Positions 1 to 7,390 of a stretch of 61,220 nucleotides of DNA are shown one piece after another (within the stretch, counting starts at the first letter, position 1; each line of letters opens with the position of its first letter). This DNA comes from AC-32 sp035518635 (GTDB lineage: Bacteria > Actinomycetota > Thermoleophilia > Gaiellales > Gaiellaceae). The notes under the pieces were generated by a model, which was not told the origin of the DNA, ran no database searches, and worked only from the letters and a program-made list of their open reading frames with translations. A program made the position numbers and the translations under genes. The stretch covers positions 1 to 61,220 of the forward strand of contig DATIXI010000007.1 of NCBI GenBank assembly GCA_035518635.1, written 5' to 3'.

Positions 1-4
1 GGCG

Positions 5-526
5 TTGTACAAGGTCGGCGACAAGGTGGTGTACCCCCACCACGGGGCTGGCACGGTCGTCAAGAAGGAGACTCGCGAAGTGCTTGGGGAGAAGCGCGAG
101 TACCTGACGATCAAGATCCTGCACAACGACATGACGGTCAACGTTCCGAGCGACAACTCCGAGCGTGTGGGTCTCCGCAAGGTGATCGACGAGCAGATGG
201 TCTCGAAGGTCCTGAAGGCGCTGACCGGCAACGGCACGACGATGCCGAAGAACTGGAACCGTCGCTTCAAGCACAACCGCGACAAGATGAAGACCGGCGA
301 CATCTTCGAGCTCGCCGAGGTGGTGCGGAACCTCGCGCTCCGCGACCACGAGAAGGGTCTCTCCACCGGCGAGAAGCAGATGTTCGTCAAGGCGAAGAAG
401 ATCCTCGCCAGCGAGCTGATGTACGCGAAGGACATGGACGAGGACGAGGCGGCCGAGTGGCTGGACGGCGTCCTCGCGCGCGGCGGCAAGAAGAAGAGCG
501 CAGCCAAGGTCCCCGCGACCGCGTAA
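5..526 (+). CDS. carD: CarD/CdnL-family transcription regulator (5' end at window edge)
   Basis: RNA polymerase-binding regulator of the CarD/CdnL family, which stabilises open promoter complexes at housekeeping promoters. The N-terminal Tudor-like RNAP-interaction domain starts at once (KVGDKVVYPHHGAG, residues 3-16) and is followed by the helical DNA-binding domain with the conserved block MPKNWNRRFKHN near residue 80. At 173 residues it has the usual family length. The first codon in the window is TTG at position 5; only four bases precede it, so the true start may be this TTG or may lie outside. It runs co-directionally into ispD with a 7-bp gap, the same carD-ispD-ispF order as in mycobacteria. 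The lysine-rich C-terminal tail (GGKKKSAAKV) is probably disordered. Confidence 0.95.
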   Translation: MYKVGDKVVYPHHGAGTVVKKETREVLGEKREYLTIKILHNDMTVNVPSDNSERVGLRKVIDEQMVSKVLKALTGNGTTMPKNWNRRFKHNRDKMKTGDIFELAEVVRNLALRDHEKGLSTGEKQMFVKAKKILASELMYAKDMDEDEAAEWLDGVLARGGKKKSAAKVPATA

Positions 527-533
527 CGGGCAC

Positions 534-1205
534 GTGTCCACCTGGGCCGTTCTCGCTGCTGCGGGTCGCGGCGAGCGGCTCGGGTCGGACCGGCCGAAGG
601 CGTTCGCGCGTCTGGGCGGGCGCCCCCTGCTGGCCGAGAGCCTCGAGCGGCTGGAGGGCTCGGACTGGATCGAGCGGATCGTGATCGCGGCGCCTCCGGA
701 GTGGGAGGAGCCGTCGATCCTCGTCGCAGAGGAGATCGCCGCGACGAAGGTCAGCTCGGTCGTAACGGGCGGCGAGACGCGCTCCGAGTCGGTGCGTCTC
801 GCCCTCGAGGACGTTCCTGACGATGCGGCTGTCGTGCTCGTCCACGACGCGGCGCGCCCGCTGCTGCCGGAGGACGTGATCGAACGCGTGGTCGCAGCGC
901 TCGGCGAGGGCTGGGACGGAGCCGTCCCCGCGCTTCCGATCCCCGACACGGTCAAACGCGTGGACGGCGACCAGGTGGTGGAGACGCTTCCCCGCGCCGA
1001 GCTCGTCGTTACGCAGACGCCGCAGTCGTTCGTCGCGCCCATGCTGCGCGAGGCCCTGAGCGGCGACGTGTCGAACGCGAGCGACTGCGCTTCGCTGGTC
1101 GAGGCGCGCGGTGGCCGGATCACGATCGTCAGGGGCGACCGCCGGCTGCTGAAGGTCACCGACGCTGACGATCTCGCGCTCGTCGAGAGCTGGCTCGGCG
1201 TTTGA
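534..1205 (+). CDS. ispD: 2-C-methyl-D-erythritol 4-phosphate cytidylyltransferase
   Basis: Third step of the MEP isoprenoid pathway: transfers CMP from CTP to 2-C-methyl-D-erythritol 4-phosphate. The N-terminal nucleotide-binding motif AAAGRGERLGSDRPKAF (residues 8-24) carries the Arg and Lys that contact CTP. VLVHDAARPLL near residue 105 is the conserved metal/substrate block, and TQTPQSF near residue 163 and SDCASLVE near residue 185 are also diagnostic. At 223 residues it is a complete single-domain enzyme with no IspF fusion; ispF is separate at 2109. It starts at GTG 534, 7 bp after carD, and its TGA overlaps the TTG of the next gene, so it is probably co-transcribed and coupled on both sides. 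Confidence 0.96.
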   Translation: MSTWAVLAAAGRGERLGSDRPKAFARLGGRPLLAESLERLEGSDWIERIVIAAPPEWEEPSILVAEEIAATKVSSVVTGGETRSESVRLALEDVPDDAAVVLVHDAARPLLPEDVIERVVAALGEGWDGAVPALPIPDTVKRVDGDQVVETLPRAELVVTQTPQSFVAPMLREALSGDVSNASDCASLVEARGGRITIVRGDRRLLKVTDADDLALVESWLGV

Positions 1206-2011
1206 TCGTCGATTACCACATGCACCTGCGCCAGCCCGAGGGTCGCTACTCGACCGACCGGGCCGAGCAGTACGTCGCGCAGGCGCGGCGGGCCGGAGTT
1301 CACGAGATCGGGTTCACGGATCACGTCTACCACTTCCGGCAGACCGAGGCGCTCTGGGCGATTCCCTGGATGCTCGAGCGCTGCACCGACGACTTCGATG
1401 ACTACGTCGGCGCTGTCCAGGAGGCGAAGGGTCGCGGCCTGCCGGTCAAGCTCGGGCTCGAGGTCGACTTCTTTCCCGGGATCGAGCGCGAGCTGTCCGG
1501 TCTGCTCGAGCCGTACCCGTGGGATTTCCTGCTCGGCTCGGTCCACTTCGTCGACGGGTTCGCGGTCGATCAGGAGCCCGGCCTGGTGCACCGCATCCCG
1601 GTCGGCGAGGCGTGGCGACGCTACTTCGTGTGGCTGCGCGGCGCGGCCCGAAGCGGGCTCTTCGACTGCCTCTCGCACCCGGATCTGATCAAGTTCTTCG
1701 GGATGAGGGCTTCCGACGAGGAGCGGCACTACCTGCACGTGGAGACCGCCGATGCGATCGAGGCGGCCGGCGTATGCGTCGAGGTCTCGACCGCGGGCCT
1801 CTACAAGCCGGTCGGGGAGCTGTACCCGGACCGCGAGCTGCTCGCGGCCTGCTGCGAGCGCGGGGTTCCGATCACGCTTGCCTCGGACGCGCACGAGCCG
1901 TCGCACGTCGGGCGCGACCTCGACCGGGCGGTCGCGCTCGCGCGTGAGGTGGGGTACGAGACCGTCACGGTCTTCGAGGGCCGTGCTCGACGTCAGGAGC
2001 CTTTGGGATGA
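1202..2011 (+). CDS. PHP-domain phosphoesterase, histidinol-phosphatase-like
   Basis: PHP-superfamily metal-dependent phosphatase, closest in layout to the HisK/HisJ histidinol-phosphatases that complete histidine biosynthesis. Metal ligands are visible in order: DYHMHLR (residues 4-10), FTDH (about 39-42), GLEVDFFPG (about 90), GSVHFVDG (about 118), LSHPDLIKFFG (about 160) and SDAHEPSHVG near residue 227. The 269-residue length fits the histidinol-phosphatase group rather than the PolX or DnaE PHP domains. The TTG start overlaps the ispD stop (TTGA), implying translational coupling. Its insertion between ispD and ispF is unusual, because those genes are normally adjacent. No other histidine gene lies in the window, so the substrate is inferred from family resemblance only. 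Confidence 0.8.
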   Translation: MIVDYHMHLRQPEGRYSTDRAEQYVAQARRAGVHEIGFTDHVYHFRQTEALWAIPWMLERCTDDFDDYVGAVQEAKGRGLPVKLGLEVDFFPGIERELSGLLEPYPWDFLLGSVHFVDGFAVDQEPGLVHRIPVGEAWRRYFVWLRGAARSGLFDCLSHPDLIKFFGMRASDEERHYLHVETADAIEAAGVCVEVSTAGLYKPVGELYPDRELLAACCERGVPITLASDAHEPSHVGRDLDRAVALAREVGYETVTVFEGRARRQEPLG

Positions 2012-2015
2012 GGCG

Positions 2016-2084
2016 TCGCTTGCGATGCCGACGTCAGGTCGCGCGGGGTTTGCCCGAGCGTCCGTCTGAAACGACCGGTCGATA
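2016..2084 (+). repeat. Intergenic element, copy A (paired with 59430-59497)
   Basis: A ~69-nt intergenic segment between the PHP gene and ispF that closely resembles 59430-59497 in the same + orientation. By eye the left 14 nt (TCGCTTGCGATGCC) are identical and 22 of the last 25 nt match, ending in the palindromic GACCGGTCGA. The middle differs, but both copies can form a 13-nt hairpin at the same place: CGGG/CCCG around a 5-nt loop at 2044-2056 here, GCGGC/GCCGC around a 3-nt loop in copy B. The function is unknown. Confidence 0.6.
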
Positions 2085-2095
2085 CGCGTGGAGCC

Positions 2096-2101
2096 AGGAG
2101 G
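2096..2101 (+). promoter_or_regulatory. Strong Shine-Dalgarno deciding the ispF start
   Basis: AGGAGG ends 7 nt before GTG 2109 and selects that codon over the longer in-frame GTG at 2088. Confidence 0.8.
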
Positions 2102-2108
2102 TTGGCGT

Positions 2109-2585
2109 GTGAGGGTCGGAGTAGGAGTCGACGCGCACGCGCTCGTCGAGGGCGTCCCGCTCGTGCTCGGCGGGGTAGAGGTCGAGTCCGCGCGCGGGCT
2201 TGCCGGCCACTCGGACGGCGACGTGATCGCGCACGCGCTGATCGACGCGCTGCTCGGCGCGGCGGGGATGGGCGACATCGGCTCGCTCTTCCCTTCCGGG
2301 TCGGCGGAGTGGGAGGGGGCGTCGTCGCTCGACCTGCTCTCCCGCGCCTATGCGCAGGTGCAAGAGGCCGGCTGGGAGCTCGCGAACGCCGACTGCGTGC
2401 TCGTCGGCGAGGAGCCGCGGATCGGGCCGCTGCGCGGAGCGATGCAGGCAAGGCTCGCCGAGGCACTCGGTGTCGAGGCGGGGCTCGTGACGGTGCGGGC
2501 GACGACCACCGACGGCCTCGGTTTCACCGGCCGCGGCGAGGGTCTCGCGGCCGTCGCGGTGGCGCTGCTCAGCCCGGCAGGCTGA
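2109..2585 (+). CDS. ispF: 2-C-methyl-D-erythritol 2,4-cyclodiphosphate synthase
   Basis: Fifth MEP-pathway enzyme: cyclises 4-diphosphocytidyl-2-C-methylerythritol 2-phosphate to the cyclodiphosphate with release of CMP. The N-terminal metal ligands are D8 and H10 (GVGVDAHAL). LAGHSDGDVIAHALIDALLG (about residues 37-56) supplies the third ligand, His, and the diagnostic signature, followed by GDIGSLFP. Near the C-terminus TTTDGLGFTGRGEG is the conserved CMP-binding turn. From GTG 2109 the protein is 158 residues, the normal length; a longer start at 2088 is disfavoured by the ribosome binding site. A 97-bp gap holding the repeated element separates it from the PHP gene, so it may have its own promoter. 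Its 3' end overlaps convergent mutY by 17 bp. Confidence 0.96.
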   Translation: MRVGVGVDAHALVEGVPLVLGGVEVESARGLAGHSDGDVIAHALIDALLGAAGMGDIGSLFPSGSAEWEGASSLDLLSRAYAQVQEAGWELANADCVLVGEEPRIGPLRGAMQARLAEALGVEAGLVTVRATTTDGLGFTGRGEGLAAVAVALLSPAG

Positions 2586-3285
2586 CGAGCTCGCCATCGA
2601 CCCGCACCAGCTCGTCGCGCTCCAGGGCGACGACGGCCTCGGCGTCGAGCTCGGCGACCGGCCGCGGGCCCTCTGAGACGATCCGCAGCGTGCGCGCCCT
2701 GCGCTGGCGGAAGGAGCCCTCGAAGGGCCCCTGCTTGCGCAACGGCTCGAAGCGAAGGCCGCGCGAGGGGCACCGGGTCGCGAGCGGGCACTCGCCACAG
2801 CGCGGGACGCGCGCGATGCAGACTGTCGCGCCGAGATCCATCAGCGCCTGGGCGCAGGTGTGGTCGAACTCCCAACCGGTGCGCCCGAGCACGCGCCCGA
2901 CGTTCACGTCCACGGGCAGCACGGGCCGGCCGAGCGCGAAGCACGCGACCGCGTCGGCCGTGTAGCGGCCGACCCCGGGAAGGCTCGTGAGGTCGTCCGG
3001 CCAGCCGTTCGCAGCGATCTCGCGGGCGGCGCGCTGCAGGTTCACTGCGCGCCGGTTGTAGCCGAGCCCCTGCCAGGCGCGGATCACCTCGGCCCCCGGC
3101 GCGCTCGCCAGCGACTCGACCGTCGGCCAGCGCTCCAGCCACGCGACGTAGCGAGGCACGACCCGCGCCGCCTGCGTCTGCTGCAGCATCACCTCGGAGA
3201 CGAGGATCGCGTAGGGGTCGCGCGTCCGGCGCCAGGGCAGGTCGCGCCCGTTGTCGGCGAACCAGGACAGCAGCGCCTCGCTCAC
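2569..3285 (-). CDS. mutY: A/G-specific adenine DNA glycosylase, short form
   Basis: Base-excision repair glycosylase that removes adenine mispaired with 8-oxoguanine. The HhH-GPD fold is clear: SEVMLQQTQ (about residues 32-40) carries the catalytic Glu, LPGVGRYTADAV is the helix-hairpin-helix, and PVDVNVGRVLGR contains the catalytic Asp. A 4Fe-4S site follows with spacing C-x6-C-x2-C-x5-C (CIARVPRCGECPLATRC). Start GTG 3285 gives 238 residues. Typical MutY proteins are about 300-370 residues with a C-terminal Nudix-like domain that reads 8-oxoG; here only about 60 residues follow the cluster and no such domain is evident. The SEVMLQQTQ block favours MutY over endonuclease III. It is divergent from the hydrolase gene and convergent with ispF. 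Confidence 0.88.
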   Translation of the reverse strand: MSEALLSWFADNGRDLPWRRTRDPYAILVSEVMLQQTQAARVVPRYVAWLERWPTVESLASAPGAEVIRAWQGLGYNRRAVNLQRAAREIAANGWPDDLTSLPGVGRYTADAVACFALGRPVLPVDVNVGRVLGRTGWEFDHTCAQALMDLGATVCIARVPRCGECPLATRCPSRGLRFEPLRKQGPFEGSFRQRRARTLRIVSEGPRPVAELDAEAVVALERDELVRVDGELVSLPG

Positions 3286-3296
3286 GCGCGGGACCC

Positions 3297-3302
3297 TAGA
3301 CT
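3297..3302 (+). promoter_or_regulatory. Putative -10 element of the dienelactone hydrolase gene
   Basis: TAGACT ends 12 nt before ATG 3315 in the divergent region between mutY and the hydrolase gene. It is one of a recurrent set of -10-like hexamers set very close to start codons. No clear -35 is visible. Confidence 0.45.
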
Positions 3303-3314
3303 GCCGCTCGGACC

Positions 3315-4067
3315 ATGTGCTTCGAGCTCGACTCTCTCCCACCGATCCCGGTCGTCTCGGGAGCCGCGGTCTCGCACGACGACCTCGAGCTCGAGGCGGC
3401 CGACGGCAACCGCTTCGCCGCCTTCCTTGCGACCCCTGACGAGCCGGCGAAGGTCGGCGTCGTGATCCTCCCGGACGTCCGCGGCCTCTACCGCTTCTAC
3501 GAGGAGCTCGCGCTGCGCTTCGCCGAGCGCGGGTACACGGCGCTCGCGTTCGACTACTTCGGCCGCACGGCGGGTGTGAGCAAGCGCGACGAGGAGTTCC
3601 CTTACATGGACCACGTCGCGCAGACGACTCCGGAAGGCGTCCAGGCCGACGTCGGCGCCGCTGTCGAGCACCTGCGAGGGCTCGACTGCGAGCGGGTCTT
3701 CACCGTCGGGTTCTGCTTCGGCGGGCGCAACTCGTGGCTCGCGACCGCGAGCGGCCACGGGATCGCGGGCGCCGTCGGCTTCTACGGGATGCCGGCCGAG
3801 CGCAACGGCGTTCCCGGCCCGACGCAGCGCGCGTCCGAGCTCGCCGCTCCGATCCTCGCGCTCCAGGCGGGAGACGACCAGAACATCACCGCCGAGCTCA
3901 ACGCGGCCTTCGACGAGGCGATGACGGAGGCCGGCGTCGAGCACGAGCTCGTCGTGTACGAGGGCGCGCCGCACAGCTTCTTCGACAAGAAGTACGAGGA
4001 GTTCGCCGAGGCCTCGGAGGACGCGTGGTCGCGCACCCTCGCGTTCATCGAGCGCTACACCGTGTAG
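3315..4067 (+). CDS. Dienelactone hydrolase family protein
   Basis: Alpha/beta-hydrolase of the dienelactone hydrolase family, enzymes that open lactone or ester bonds; carboxymethylenebutenolidase in chloroaromatic breakdown is the type member. The Cys nucleophile sits in GFCFGG near residue 137, the Asp in LQAGDDQN near residue 188 and the His in GAPHSFFD near residue 220, the Cys-Asp-His triad of the family. At 250 residues it has normal length and no signal peptide. No aromatic-degradation genes surround it, so the physiological substrate is unknown. Start ATG 3315 opens MCFELDSL; the TAG at 4065 lies inside the overlap with the degraded cupin-like frame on the other strand. Confidence 0.85.
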   Translation: MCFELDSLPPIPVVSGAAVSHDDLELEAADGNRFAAFLATPDEPAKVGVVILPDVRGLYRFYEELALRFAERGYTALAFDYFGRTAGVSKRDEEFPYMDHVAQTTPEGVQADVGAAVEHLRGLDCERVFTVGFCFGGRNSWLATASGHGIAGAVGFYGMPAERNGVPGPTQRASELAAPILALQAGDDQNITAELNAAFDEAMTEAGVEHELVVYEGAPHSFFDKKYEEFAEASEDAWSRTLAFIERYTV

Positions 4068-4261
4068 GGGTTCGGCAGCGCCGTCCAGAGGACGACCGCC
4101 TCGTCCGAGGCGGACAGGTTGCGCCAGGTGTGCGGGTCGCGCTACTGGCAGAAGAGCTTCCCGGGCGACCGGCGGATCGCGATCGAGCCGAAGGTGTCCG
4201 TGCCGCTCACCTCCACCGCCTTCTTCGCCGGCAGGGATCCTGTGCTCGCGGCCGCGCTCGC
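4055..4261 (-). pseudogene. Cupin-like gene remnant with in-frame stop
   Basis: On the minus strand a frame bounded by stops at 4262-4264 and 4055-4057 encodes DTFGSIAIRRSPGKLFCQ, then TAG at 4142-4144, then RDPHTWRNLSASDEAVVLW and TALPNPYTV. The HTWRNLSxSDEAVVLWTALPNP pattern resembles the end of small cupin-domain proteins. The stop occupies a position where a TGG Trp codon would keep the frame intact. No good start codon or ribosome binding site precedes it and only about 68 codons remain, so I read it as a decaying gene fragment. Cupin assignment is by motif style only. Confidence 0.45.
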
Positions 4262-4273
4262 CTACCGAGTCCG

Positions 4274-4840
4274 CTAGGCGGCTGCCACTGCCGGACGGAC
4301 AGCGGGTGTCCGCGGCAGGAGAATGCGGGCAAGCCCGAGCCAGATCACTGGAGCCGCGGCGATCGCCACGACGACGAGCCCGCGAATTCCTCTGAGATCG
4401 GTCCCGACGGCGAGCGCGTGGCCCAGGAAGAGCACGAAGGCCGCGAAGCTCGCGTAGTGGAAGAGCCGCCACCCGCGATGGCCGATCCAGTGCTTCGCCC
4501 GGAACGAGAGAGCGAGCACCAGGGTTAGCCAACCGGCGATCACGCCGGCCGCGACGCCGATCGGCCGCCAGGGTGCGGCGAATGGGACCAGCACCGCCGG
4601 CAGGCCGAAGTGCAGCACCGGGTCGAGTAGCACCGAGAGGGCGTGCAGTCCGACCATCCAGAGCGCGGTCCACACCAGCGTGCGGTGCCAGGCGAACAAC
4701 GCCTTCTGCCGTCTTGGACCGAGAAGTCGGGTGCTCATGGCGAGCCCGAGCCAGACCGAGAGCGTGAGCAGCCCGAATGCGACCAGCCCGGACGCCCGCG
4801 CGAGCAGCCAGATCGCCGGGACACCGGCGGCCGCGCTCAT
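4274..4840 (-). CDS. Ferric reductase-like transmembrane protein
   Basis: Integral membrane protein of the ferric-reductase-like domain superfamily (YedZ/MsrQ/NOX-type haem b core). About six hydrophobic segments are visible. Candidate haem-ligand histidines occur in FAWHRTLVWTALWMVGLHAL (about residues 46-65) and in LFHYASFAAFVLFLGHALAV (about 136-155). At 188 residues it lacks the cytoplasmic FAD/NADPH domain of complete ferric reductases, so it needs a partner for electron supply. Start ATG 4840 overlaps the stop of the small upstream gene (ATGA), placing it last in a three-gene operon with two short single-pass proteins. The redox partner is not obvious here. Confidence 0.75.
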   Translation of the reverse strand: MSAAAGVPAIWLLARASGLVAFGLLTLSVWLGLAMSTRLLGPRRQKALFAWHRTLVWTALWMVGLHALSVLLDPVLHFGLPAVLVPFAAPWRPIGVAAGVIAGWLTLVLALSFRAKHWIGHRGWRLFHYASFAAFVLFLGHALAVGTDLRGIRGLVVVAIAAAPVIWLGLARILLPRTPAVRPAVAAA

Positions 4841-5049
4841 CTCCCGGCCGCCGGCGGCGAGCTGTGGGTCGTCGTGTGGGTCGCGACGCTGCCGGGCAGG
4901 AGGACGACGTGGCCCTTCTTGCCCTTGACCACGACGACGGTTGCTCGGGTCGGTGCTACCGACTGCGTCGGCGGGTGTGACCACGCGAGCACCGCGACGA
5001 TCGCGAGCAGCGCCCAGGTCGCGGCCACGGCTGCCCAGACGCGGCGCAC
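4837..5049 (-). CDS. Small single-pass membrane protein in the ferric-reductase operon
   Basis: A 70-residue protein of no recognised family. An N-terminal hydrophobic helix (VWAAVAATWALLAIVAVLAW, about residues 3-22) is followed by a short extracytoplasmic part rich in Val, Lys and Thr, including TRATVVVVKGKKGHVVLLPG and a Thr/His/Ser stretch. The GTG start shares one base with the stop of the upstream gene and the stop overlaps the ATG of the ferric-reductase-like gene by 4 bp. The tight coupling is the main evidence that the ORF is real and suggests an accessory role at the membrane. Nothing in the sequence fixes a function. Confidence 0.65.
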   Translation of the reverse strand: MRRVWAAVAATWALLAIVAVLAWSHPPTQSVAPTRATVVVVKGKKGHVVLLPGSVATHTTTHSSPPAAGR

Positions 5050-5246
5050 TAGTCGGACTCCTCGCCGCGAGGAGGCGCGGGGGCCGGAGGCTGTGCGAGC
5101 TGGACCACTGCCGCCGGGGGCGACGCGTGGGAGACGCCGTGGCGCAGGCCGGTGAGGGCGGCACCACCGGTGAGGACGGTCAGCGTCAGCGCTGCCGCGA
5201 GGGCAAACGCCTGTCGCCGGCTGGTCGGATGCGGATCGTCTCTCAT
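5049..5246 (-). CDS. Small membrane-anchored protein, first gene of the ferric-reductase operon
   Basis: A 65-residue protein without recognisable family. A basic N-terminus (HPTSRRQ) precedes one hydrophobic segment (AFALAAALTLTVLTGGAALT, about residues 13-32) and a Pro/Ala-rich outer tail ending PPRGEESD. The arrangement suggests a membrane anchor with a short exposed tail. Start ATG 5246 has a -10-like hexamer 9 nt upstream. Its TAG shares one base with the GTG of the next gene, so the three genes look like one transcript. The function is unknown. Confidence 0.6.
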   Translation of the reverse strand: MRDDPHPTSRRQAFALAAALTLTVLTGGAALTGLRHGVSHASPPAAVVQLAQPPAPAPPRGEESD

Positions 5247-5255
5247 CTCGCCTCA

Positions 5256-5261
5256 GTTCTA
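5256..5261 (-). promoter_or_regulatory. Putative -10 element for the ferric-reductase operon
   Basis: TAGAAC on the minus strand lies 9 nt before ATG 5246, implying a very short or absent 5' leader. Confidence 0.4.
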
Positions 5262-5343
5262 GCGATCGACGGGTAACGCTCGACCCTCGCCCCGCCCAGC
5301 CGCAGGTTCGGGCTCGGGAAAGGTTCGACAACCCGGGTTCTCT

Positions 5344-5349
5344 GTACGG
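5344..5349 (+). promoter_or_regulatory. Putative -10 element for the YcaQ-like gene
   Basis: TACGGT ends 8 nt before GTG 5358. The spacing matches the other short-leader candidates in the window. Confidence 0.4.
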
Positions 5350-5357
5350 TCCACGCT

Positions 5358-6371
5358 GTGGCGCGAAGCGTGGGATCCGAGGAAGCGAGGCGCATCGCCG
5401 TGCGCGCGCAACTGCTCGACGGCTCTGCCCGCGGTGCCCTCGAGACCGTCCGACGCCTCGGGTTCCTGCAGCTCGACCCGATCTCGACCGTCGCGCCGCC
5501 GCAGCACCTCGTCCTCTGGAGCCGCCTCGGAAGCTCCTACGACCGCGCGGAGCTCGACCGGCTGCTGTGGGAGGAGCGGAAGCTGATTCAGTGGGATGCC
5601 TTCGTCTGGCCGGTCGAGACCCTGCCGCTGCTCAGGGCGTACATGCGCCAGAACCGGCGCGCGACGAGGTACCAGTGGCAGCGCTGGCGGCGCCAGTTCC
5701 TGCGCGAGAACCAGGGTTTCAGGCGCTATGTCCTCCGCGAGCTCGGCGAGCGCGGTCCGCTGTTCTCGCGGGAGCTCGAGGACAAGACGGGCGGCATCGG
5801 CGAAAGGCACGCGTGGTGGGGAACCCGCCAGGTCGGCTGGATGCTCGAGGCGCTCGAGTCGTACGGCGAGGTCGCCGTCGCGGGCAGGCGGGGCGGCCAG
5901 CGCCTCTGGGCGCTCTCCTCCGACTGGTGGCCGGCCACGGAGACCATGCCGATCCGCGAGGCCGAGCGGCAGTTCGAGGAGCAGCGGTTCCGCTCGCTCG
6001 GCGTGCGGCTCGCGAAGGGCGAGTGGGAGGTCCATCCGGACGCGGCCGACGGCCCGGTGCCGGACCGCGTCACGCTGCTCTCGCCGTTCGACCGTCTGGT
6101 GCACGACCGCGGCCGCGCGGAAGCGCTGTTCGGCTTCCGCTACAGGTTAGAGATGTACGTGCCGGCCGCGAAGCGCGAGTACGGCTATTACGTCCTCCCG
6201 ATCCTGGTCGGCGACCGGCTCGTCGGCCGCGCCGAGCCGCGCTTCGACCGCAAGACCAGAGCGTTGGAGCTGCTCGGCGCCTGGGGCGACACCTCACGTC
6301 TCAACGAGGCGCTGGCCGAGCTGGGCGAGTTCCTCGGCGCTTCCAATCGGCTCGCCGAACCCTCCAAGTAA
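5358..6371 (+). CDS. YcaQ/AlkX-like winged-helix DNA glycosylase
   Basis: Member of the HTH_42 (AlkZ/YcaQ) superfamily, winged-helix DNA glycosylases that unhook interstrand crosslinks or excise bulky alkylated bases. The catalytic-loop motif of the YcaQ-like branch, Q-hydrophobic-D, is present as FLQLDPISTVAPPQH (about residues 36-50); the AlkZ branch has Gln at the last position. Tandem winged-helix regions extend to about residue 200 and the beta-rich C-terminal part includes LLSPFDRLVHDR near residue 240. At 337 residues it is somewhat shorter than E. coli YcaQ (about 410). GTG 5358 is chosen because a -10-like hexamer lies 8 nt upstream. The TAA stop lies inside palindrome copy 1. A role in genome maintenance is known for the family; the lesion preference here is inferred. 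Confidence 0.8.
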   Translation: MARSVGSEEARRIAVRAQLLDGSARGALETVRRLGFLQLDPISTVAPPQHLVLWSRLGSSYDRAELDRLLWEERKLIQWDAFVWPVETLPLLRAYMRQNRRATRYQWQRWRRQFLRENQGFRRYVLRELGERGPLFSRELEDKTGGIGERHAWWGTRQVGWMLEALESYGEVAVAGRRGGQRLWALSSDWWPATETMPIREAERQFEEQRFRSLGVRLAKGEWEVHPDAADGPVPDRVTLLSPFDRLVHDRGRAEALFGFRYRLEMYVPAAKREYGYYVLPILVGDRLVGRAEPRFDRKTRALELLGAWGDTSRLNEALAELGEFLGASNRLAEPSK

Positions 6372-6383
6372 CAGACTGTTACT
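6367..6383. repeat. 17-bp palindrome, copy 1
   Basis: AGTAACAGACTGTTACT: perfect 8-bp inverted arms around a central A. It overlaps the stop codon of the glycosylase gene and precedes gltX. Its TGTTAC half could act as a -35-like hexamer exactly 17 nt before TAGACT (6400-6405), so a bound protein could control gltX. On the + strand its flanks match those of copy 2 read on the minus strand. Confidence 0.75.
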
Positions 6384-6399
6384 AAGTGGATTGGACACC

Positions 6400-6405
6400 T
6401 AGACT
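6400..6405 (+). promoter_or_regulatory. Putative -10 element of the gltX-cysS-rlmB-yacP operon
   Basis: TAGACT ends 9 nt before ATG 6415. A possible -35 TGTTAC (6378-6383? inside the palindrome) lies about 17 nt upstream. Confidence 0.45.
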
Positions 6406-6414
6406 GGCGGCGCG

Positions 6415-7390
6415 ATGAAGAGGGTGCGGTTCGCTCCGAGCCCAACTGGGACGCTGCACGTCGGCAACGCGCTCAGCGCGGTCGCCAACCGCGGCTGCGG
6501 CGACTGGCTGCTACTGCGGATCGACGACACCGACCCCGCCCGCAACGTGCCAGGCGGGGAGGAGGAGCTGCTCGCCGACCTGGAGTGGCTCGGGCTCCAG
6601 TGGGACGAGGGCCCCGTGCGCCAGAGCGAGAGGCGGGAGCGGCACCTCGAGGTCGGCGCGCCGCTCGGCGAGCGCTTCGACGGGGTCACGCTCGTCCGCG
6701 AGGACGGGACTCCGACCTATCACCTCGCGAGCGTCGTCGACGACCTCGACTTCGGGATCACGCACGTCGTTCGCGGGAACGACCACCGCCCGAACGAGGA
6801 TCTCCACCGCAGGCTGTTCGTAGCGCTCGGCGCGGAGCCGCCCGAGTTCGTCCACCACGGCCTGATCCTCGGCGACGACGGCAAGAAGCTCTCCAAGCGG
6901 GCCGAGGGCGCGACCGTCGCATCGCTTCGGAACGCGGGGATTCCCGCCGAGGCCGTACTGGGCTACCTCGAGGAGCTCGGCCTGCCGAAGCACGACGTGC
7001 GCTACGACCTGCCCCGGATCCGGCGCCTCGCGATCGAGGCGATCGCGGAGATGCCGGACGCCGAGCTGGCCGAGCGTGCAGGCGCGCCGCCCGAGCTCGT
7101 CCCTGCGCTGCGCGGGGCGCGCGACCTGAACGAGGCCCGCGCGTACGCGCGGGCGATCATCCAGCCGCCCGCTCCGCACCGCGGCGACTCGCCCGAGACC
7201 CTCGAGCGCTTCCGCGAGCTGGTGACGCGCGCGAACGGCAACGCCGACCCGAAGGAGCTCGTCCGCGAGCTGAAGGCGGTCGGAGGCGACCTGCGCGCCC
7301 TCCGGGTGGCGCTCACCGGCGCCGACCGCGGCCCCGAGCTCTGGGCTGTCGTCGCCGCCCTCCCGCCCGAGGAGACCCTGCGGAGGATCG

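Noticed and set aside
2016..2084. Elements A and B as a cis-acting riboswitch
   Set aside because: The two copies have opposite orientation to the genes that follow them, so a common mRNA-leader function is unlikely; a DNA element or separate RNA fits better.
6367..6383. The palindrome as a rho-independent terminator
   Set aside because: The stem is AT-rich and short, no T tract follows, and the sequence is conserved beyond what a terminator needs.
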